Positions 60,649 to 64,000 of a stretch of DNA of 64,000 nt are shown here, one piece after another. The notes beneath the pieces are model-generated. The model worked only from the letters and a program-made list of their open reading frames with translations, ran no database searches and was not told the DNA's origin. Origin of the DNA: Lysinibacillus sp. (lineage in GTDB: Bacteria > Bacillota > Bacilli > Bacillales_A > Planococcaceae); the NCBI GenBank assembly GCA_031181585.1, contig JAPSKP010000002.1:92133-156132 (forward strand). Direction: 5' to 3'. Made by a program: the position numbers and the translations under genes. Within the stretch, counting starts at the first letter, position 1; each line of letters begins with the position of its first letter.

Positions 60649-61426
60649 AGTCAAACTTATAATCTTTCTGCATCAAAGCAATTGCACTTTTTTCCAAACG
60701 TGAAATTTGTGCTTGTGAGATGCCCAATGTCTTTGCAATTTCTGTCTGGGTCTCACCATAATAAAAGCGTTTCGCCACGATTAATTGCTGACGCTCATCC
60801 AACTTCTGCATACTTTCTTTCACTGACACATAGGCAACCCATTGATCCTCTGAAACATCACCCTTCAGCTGATCGAGCATGTACACCGGATCGGTGCCAT
60901 CTGCATAAATTGGTTCTTGCAGCGACATAGGATCCTGAATAGCGTCTAAGGCATAAAGCACATCTTCCTGCTTCATTTCTAACATCTCGGCAATCTGCCC
61001 AAGCGTCGGTTCATATAGATTTTCAAGTACAAACTGCTCTTTTGCCTGCATGGCTTTATAGGCAATATCCCGTAGTGAACGCGATACTCGAAGTGCATGA
61101 TGGTCACGTAAATGACGGCGTATTTCACCGACAATCATCGGCACAGCATAAGTGGAAAACCTTACATTATGCTTCAGGTCAAAATGATCGATAGCCTTTA
61201 GTAAACCAATACAGCCTACTTGGAATAAATCATCTGCCTGTTCTCCGCGATATGAAAAACGTCCAACTATGCTTAGCACAAGTCTTAGATTGCACATAAC
61301 AAGCTGCTCACGTACCTCTTCCTCGCCTGCTTGCATACGTTCGAATAAAGCTTTCATTTCTTCATGTTTTAAAATTGGTAACTTCGATGTGTCAACTCCA
61401 CATAGTTCAACTTTCATACGAACCAT
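60647..61426 (-). CDS. sigG: Forespore RNA polymerase sigma factor SigG
   Basis: Late forespore sigma factor of 259 residues. It begins MVRMKVELCGVDTSKLPILKHEEM, the SigG-specific N-terminus. Region 2 has DDLFQVGCIGLLKAIDHFD and region 4.2 has TQTEIAKTLGISQAQISRLEKSA. The ribosome site GGAGG is 8 bases before the ATG. It is 85 bp after sigE, the conserved spoIIG-spoIIIG order. Confidence 0.97.
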   Translation of the reverse strand: MVRMKVELCGVDTSKLPILKHEEMKALFERMQAGEEEVREQLVMCNLRLVLSIVGRFSYRGEQADDLFQVGCIGLLKAIDHFDLKHNVRFSTYAVPMIVGEIRRHLRDHHALRVSRSLRDIAYKAMQAKEQFVLENLYEPTLGQIAEMLEMKQEDVLYALDAIQDPMSLQEPIYADGTDPVYMLDQLKGDVSEDQWVAYVSVKESMQKLDERQQLIVAKRFYYGETQTEIAKTLGISQAQISRLEKSAIALMQKDYKFD

Positions 61427-61455
61427 CTCTTTTCCTCCGAACTTTTTTATCGTTC

Positions 61456-61483
61456 AGTTTGTCCGTATGAGATAAGACTATGC
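61456..61483 (-). promoter_or_regulatory. Possible sigma-F/G promoter of sigG
   Basis: Minus strand GCATA (61479-61483) fits the forespore -35 form GywTA, and GGACAAACT (61456-61464) resembles the -10 form GgnrAnAnTw with a mismatch. The spacer of 14 bp is about two shorter than usual, so this is tentative. Confidence 0.3.
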
Positions 61484-61511
61484 GTTTTTGAGCTACGCCA
61501 AATTCAACCAA

Positions 61512-62219
61512 TTATGCGATTGGTTCATTCAAATACTCTCGTAAATCCAGAATAATTTTCTTTTCAAGCCGGGAAATATATGATTGCGATATACCAAGAT
61601 GATCTGCTACTTCTTTTTGCGTCATCTCTGTTTTACCATTAAGGCCAAAACGACATTCCATAATATATTTTTCACGCGGATTCAAACAATTAATTGCATG
61701 GAACATGTGCTGACGCTGGAGTTTTCTTTCTACATCATCTGAAATAATATGCTCCTCTGTCCCTAAAATATCAGATAACAGCAATTCGTTTCCATCTGCA
61801 TCTGAATTCAGCGGCTCATCGAGTGATACTTCACTCTTCATACGGCTTGTTTTACGAAGGTGCATCAAGATTTCATTTTCAATACAACGTGAGGCGTATG
61901 TTGCTAATTTGATATTTTTTTCTGTATTAAATGTTTCAATTGCTTTAATTAATCCAATTGAACCGATGCTGATTAAATCCTCAATTGGTGTGGCTGTATT
62001 ATCAAATCGTCTTGCAATATAAACAACAAGACGCAGATTGCGCTCAATCAAAGTATCACGCGCATGTAAATCACCATCCATAAATGCTTTGACAACAGTT
62101 AATTCTTCTTCTCTAGTTAGTGGCACTGGCAATGCATCATGTCCTCCTATATAGTATGTTCCTTGGCGTGATATTTTTCGCCAAATGTTTAAAAAAAGTA
62201 AGCGTAGCTTTTGAAACAA
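61512..62219 (-). CDS. sigE: Mother-cell sigma factor SigE (precursor)
   Basis: Early mother-cell sigma factor of 235 residues, made as an inactive precursor. The N-terminal pro-region is [20 protein letters not shown] followed by TYYIGG; the equivalent of the B. subtilis cut between the two tyrosines would fall after residue 22, making this pro-sequence about five residues shorter. Region 2 has [19 protein letters not shown] and region 4.2 has [24 protein letters not shown]. It is 17 bp after spoIIGA, its activating protease. Confidence 0.97.
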   Translation of the reverse strand: MFQKLRLLFLNIWRKISRQGTYYIGGHDALPVPLTREEELTVVKAFMDGDLHARDTLIERNLRLVVYIARRFDNTATPIEDLISIGSIGLIKAIETFNTEKNIKLATYASRCIENEILMHLRKTSRMKSEVSLDEPLNSDADGNELLLSDILGTEEHIISDDVERKLQRQHMFHAINCLNPREKYIMECRFGLNGKTEMTQKEVADHLGISQSYISRLEKKIILDLREYLNEPIA

Positions 62220-62236
62220 TGATTGTCCCCCTTTGT

Positions 62237-63043
62237 TTATAGAATAGGAAGCATAGACACATGGAGAATGATCTCTACCTGCTTCGGAAATTTGGCATCC
62301 TTGGCTGTAAATACCATATAATGCCCATGAACAGTTTGTTCATCCATTGATAACCCATTTGTTCGAAAAGCTAGTGCAAGCGTATCCCCCTGCACAGTTT
62401 GAATAGGAACGACACGCAGCAATTTTTGAATTTCCTTTGAAAACATATGCAATTCATACGGTGCCTCTTGTCGCCAACTCATGAGTGCCTGTACAAAATC
62501 AGGAGGCAACTGGGCCTGCATCGCCTGTAAAGAAACAAAATGAACAGGCAGGGCACTAATTGGCTCTATGCATGTATTGCCTGTATCAATAAATGCAGCA
62601 AGAGAAAATTGCTGACCTAGAAATTCAATAGTACATGTCGTATAAAAGTGATTTTGTCGAACTTGCCAACGTAGTCGATAACGCCTCACAAGAAAAATAA
62701 GAACCAATGCCGCCAGCGACAGCCATAAAACCTGCATGTCGTATTTATTGCTAGCATATGATTGTATAGCTGTTAAAAGACCACCTACTATAAACGTTGC
62801 GATAAAAAGTATACCTGCTTGTCTATAGAGCGTTGCTTGTATCGGAAACGTTGGCAATAGCACAAGAAAACTTATGAATACGCCAAGCACGGATGGATAA
62901 AGCAACAGTCCGATCAAACCGCTGAGCGCCGCCATTGTCCATAATCGGATTTTTGCAACTCGGACGTCCGTGATTGTTGCTGTAAAGGTAAGCAACATAT
63001 AGTTATAAAGCGTGTTCACTAGAAGTAGCCATTCCCCAGCCAT
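62237..63043 (-). CDS. spoIIGA: Sporulation sigma-E factor-processing peptidase SpoIIGA
   Basis: Membrane aspartic protease that cuts pro-SigE on a signal (SpoIIR) from the forespore. Five hydrophobic helices occupy residues 1-120. The protease domain has the active-site motif [11 protein letters not shown] with Asp153. The ATG at 63043 follows AGGAGG and gives 268 residues; the frame is open 39 codons further upstream, but that part covers the promoter and is not conserved. B. subtilis SpoIIGA is about 309 residues, so this one is shorter. Confidence 0.93.
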   Translation of the reverse strand: MAGEWLLLVNTLYNYMLLTFTATITDVRVAKIRLWTMAALSGLIGLLLYPSVLGVFISFLVLLPTFPIQATLYRQAGILFIATFIVGGLLTAIQSYASNKYDMQVLWLSLAALVLIFLVRRYRLRWQVRQNHFYTTCTIEFLGQQFSLAAFIDTGNTCIEPISALPVHFVSLQAMQAQLPPDFVQALMSWRQEAPYELHMFSKEIQKLLRVVPIQTVQGDTLALAFRTNGLSMDEQTVHGHYMVFTAKDAKFPKQVEIILHVSMLPIL

Positions 63044-63064
63044 GCAAAAAAACCTCCTACACAT

Positions 63065-63097
63065 ACAGTAGCATGTCGAGGTTGTAGAATTTGTCAA
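63065..63097 (-). promoter_or_regulatory. Spo0A-controlled spoIIG promoter
   Basis: Minus strand TTGACA (63092-63097) and a -10 TACTGT (63065-63070) are 21 bp apart. An over-long spacer is the known mark of the spoIIG promoter, which needs Spo0A to be used. Sequences one base from the Spo0A box TTGTCGAA or TGTCGAA occur at 63091-63098 (over the -35), 63074-63080 and, inverted, 63144-63150. Confidence 0.7.
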
Positions 63098-63224
63098 ACC
63101 AGTGAACGCTTTTCTATAAATTGCTTTACAAAAGTCGAGTACATCCGACATTTTATTCAAAATTAATTCCTGCTTATTAATTTAAAAAACGAGGCTGGAA
63201 CAAAATCGAATCACAAAACAAGGA

Positions 63225-63250
63225 GATGAAACCATTTTATTAGGTTCATC
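63225..63250. repeat. Left hairpin flanking repeat copy 2
   Basis: GATGAAACC and GGTTCATC arms around ATTTTATTA. Nearly identical to the hairpin at 63452-63477 on the other side of the repeat, differing at one or two positions. Confidence 0.75.
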
Positions 63251-63451
63251 CAGAGTGAAGACAAAGTCATAAATCGACTTTGTCTTCACTTTTCTTTAGA
63301 TACTTTAATAAAAAGAAAATTTACCCATCCTGTCTTGAAAACGCTTGCCAGACAAGGCGCGCCGTCGAGCGAAGACGCAAATAGAACCTAAGTTCATGCG
63401 CGGACGAGCGAGGCAAGCAACGATGGATGAGAGCGTTTGTCAACAGGCTGA
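63251..63451. repeat. Intergenic repeat, copy 2 (201 bp)
   Basis: Second copy of the element at 53811-54012, in the same orientation. The outer hairpin here is perfect, GTGAAGACAAAGTC with GACTTTGTCTTCAC (63255-63290), and the inner arms GTCTTGAAAACGCTTGCC and GAGCGTTTGTCAACAGGC can pair. The ends CAG and CTG are inverted. It is flanked by duplicates of a hairpin unrelated to the one flanking copy 1. Confidence 0.8.
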
Positions 63452-63477
63452 GATGAACCCATTTTATTAGGTTCATC
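63452..63477 (+). terminator. Right hairpin flanking repeat copy 2
   Basis: GATGAACC and GGTTCATC arms with TCTTTTTC following on the plus strand, so it looks like a plus-strand terminator, although no plus-strand gene lies upstream within 12 kb. Confidence 0.5.
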
Positions 63478-63530
63478 TTTTTCTATGATATCGGCGGACA
63501 CTTAACCGAAGCACACACAGTTCCAGCCTC

Positions 63531-63800
63531 CCTCCTCGCTTCGCTCAATCCAGGTGCTTGCAGCCATGCTGTCCCCCTGTGGTGTCATCGCCTGTCGCTA
63601 TTCAATTTAAAAACACATCAAAATAGAATACATCTGTTAAATTGAAGTATCTGACCTGAAGAAAGCAGTCATCCCTCTGTTTAAAGACATGGCATGAATC
63701 AATTGATCTTAGCATTGGGATTAAAAATCACATTTTTAAAAATGATCATGCTGCCTCTTTCATCAGTTAGCAGAAGTAGTGCTCATTGAGCTTTCCCTCC
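63531..63800. other. Non-coding mosaic between spoIIGA and ftsZ
   Basis: No gene is supported here on either strand. It holds a 10-bp perfect inverted repeat TTCAATTTAA/TTAAATTGAA (63601-63610 and 63637-63646) and an AT-rich palindrome TTAAAAATCACATTTTTAA (63721-63739). It may be decayed mobile DNA or repeat remnants; B. subtilis carries bpr in this interval. Confidence 0.5.
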
Positions 63801-63810
63801 ATAACAAAAA

Positions 63811-63838
63811 GCGAAGTTGCTTGTATTAGCAACTTCGC
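63811..63838. terminator. Strong hairpin upstream of the ftsZ terminator
   Basis: Arms GCGAAGTTGCT (63811-63821) and AGCAACTTCGC (63828-63838), 11 bp perfect, with TTTTTGTT on the minus strand. It is a second terminator after ftsZ. Confidence 0.75.
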
Positions 63839-63903
63839 TTCTTACTAGGCTTAAATTAGGTATCTCTCATCCTCTTTTTTTAGTCTTCCTCGGAAAAGTA
63901 AAA

Positions 63904-63938
63904 GAAGAGAGATGCCTTATATTGAGGCAGCTCTCTTC
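63904..63938 (-). terminator. ftsZ terminator
   Basis: Arms GAAGAGAG and CTCTCTTC with inner TGCCT/AGGCA pairing; the minus strand continues TTTTAC. It lies 9 bp after the ftsZ stop codon. Confidence 0.75.
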
Positions 63939-63947
63939 CTTTTAATA

Positions 63948-64000
63948 TTAGTGACGGTTTCGACGATTGCGTAAGAATGTCGGAATGTCTAATTGCTCTT
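63948..64000 (-). CDS. ftsZ: Cell division protein FtsZ, C-terminal end (partial)
   Basis: Only the last 16 or so codons are in the window. They read QLDIPTFLRNRRNRH followed by TAA. This is the conserved C-terminal peptide of FtsZ (DIPTFLRNR) that binds FtsA, SepF, ZapA-linked factors and ClpX, with the basic tail. The gene continues beyond the right edge. In Bacillales ftsAZ normally precedes the spoIIG locus, which agrees with this position. Confidence 0.95.
   Translation of the reverse strand, partial: EQLDIPTFLRNRRNRH

Larger units (their letters stand above)
63191..63530. repeat. Unit bounded by inverted GAGGCTGGAAC ends
   Basis: GAGGCTGGAAC (63191-63201) and its exact complement GTTCCAGCCTC (63520-63530) enclose 340 bp that contains the second repeat copy and its flanking hairpins. 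A related AAGGCTGGAAC occurs in the pyr trailer on the minus strand (34084-34094). This may be a larger composite repeat unit. Confidence 0.5.

Noticed and set aside
63044..63160. Longer SpoIIGA start
   Set aside because: The added 39 residues cover the spoIIG promoter and the AGGAGG site lies just before the ATG at 63043.

Overview
The window is chromosomal core sequence of an endospore-forming member of the Bacillales. Evidence for spore formation is the spoIIGA-sigE-sigG cluster and a spoVM gene of 28 codons. Gene order follows the Bacillus subtilis ftsY to spoIIG region, written here on the minus strand. Protein sequence, AT-rich intergenic DNA and the family-style intergenic repeats suggest the Lysinibacillus/Solibacillus branch of the Planococcaceae. 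That placement is an inference, because no rRNA gene is present. Almost every gene is on the minus strand. The plus-strand exceptions are rpmB, rqcH and an AraC-type regulator.

Layout in rising coordinates. (1) 140-9431: the fapR-plsX-fabD-fabG-acpP-rnc-smc-ftsY operon, covering lipid synthesis control, RNase III, condensin and the SRP receptor. It runs from a FapR-operated promoter at 9458-9507. (2) 9564-15781: recG, the two-subunit serine dehydratase, and the fatty-acid kinase gene fakA with its Asp23-like partner. (3) 16054-30903: rpmB, then a long minus-strand operon yloC-gmk-rpoZ-coaBC-priA-def-fmt-rsmB-rlmN-prpC-prkC-(small ORF)-rsgA-rpe-thiN-spoVM for nucleotide, coenzyme A, translation and kinase/phosphatase functions. 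(4) 31092-33869: rqcH and a flavin-dependent oxidoreductase. (5) 34186-46033: the complete pyrimidine operon pyrR-pyrP-pyrB-pyrC-carA-carB-pyrK-pyrD-pyrF-pyrE, with two PyrR attenuators. (6) 46178-47553: rluD and lspA.

(7) 47657-53636 is an accessory block that B. subtilis does not have between lspA and ileS: an acetate-type symporter with its DUF485 partner, a divergent AraC regulator with a degenerate receiver domain, and an SLH-anchored M14 carboxypeptidase. (8) 54044-60413: ileS under a T-box, divIVA, and the sepF division cluster. (9) 60647-63043: sigG, sigE and spoIIGA, with a Spo0A-type promoter upstream. (10) 63191-63900 is a mosaic of palindromes and repeats, and the 3-prime end of ftsZ enters at 63948.

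The least expected items are these. A repeat of 201-202 bp occurs twice (53811-54012 and 63251-63451); each copy sits between two near-identical copies of a hairpin that differs from site to site, as if insertion had duplicated a terminator. Two small ORFs (42 codons before recG, 48 codons between prkC and rsgA) are placed as if translationally linked to their neighbours. The pyr operon ends in a chain of hairpins. The remA, ylmD, ylmA and ylyA genes are missing from their usual places. No tRNA, rRNA, CRISPR array, intact transposase or prophage was seen.
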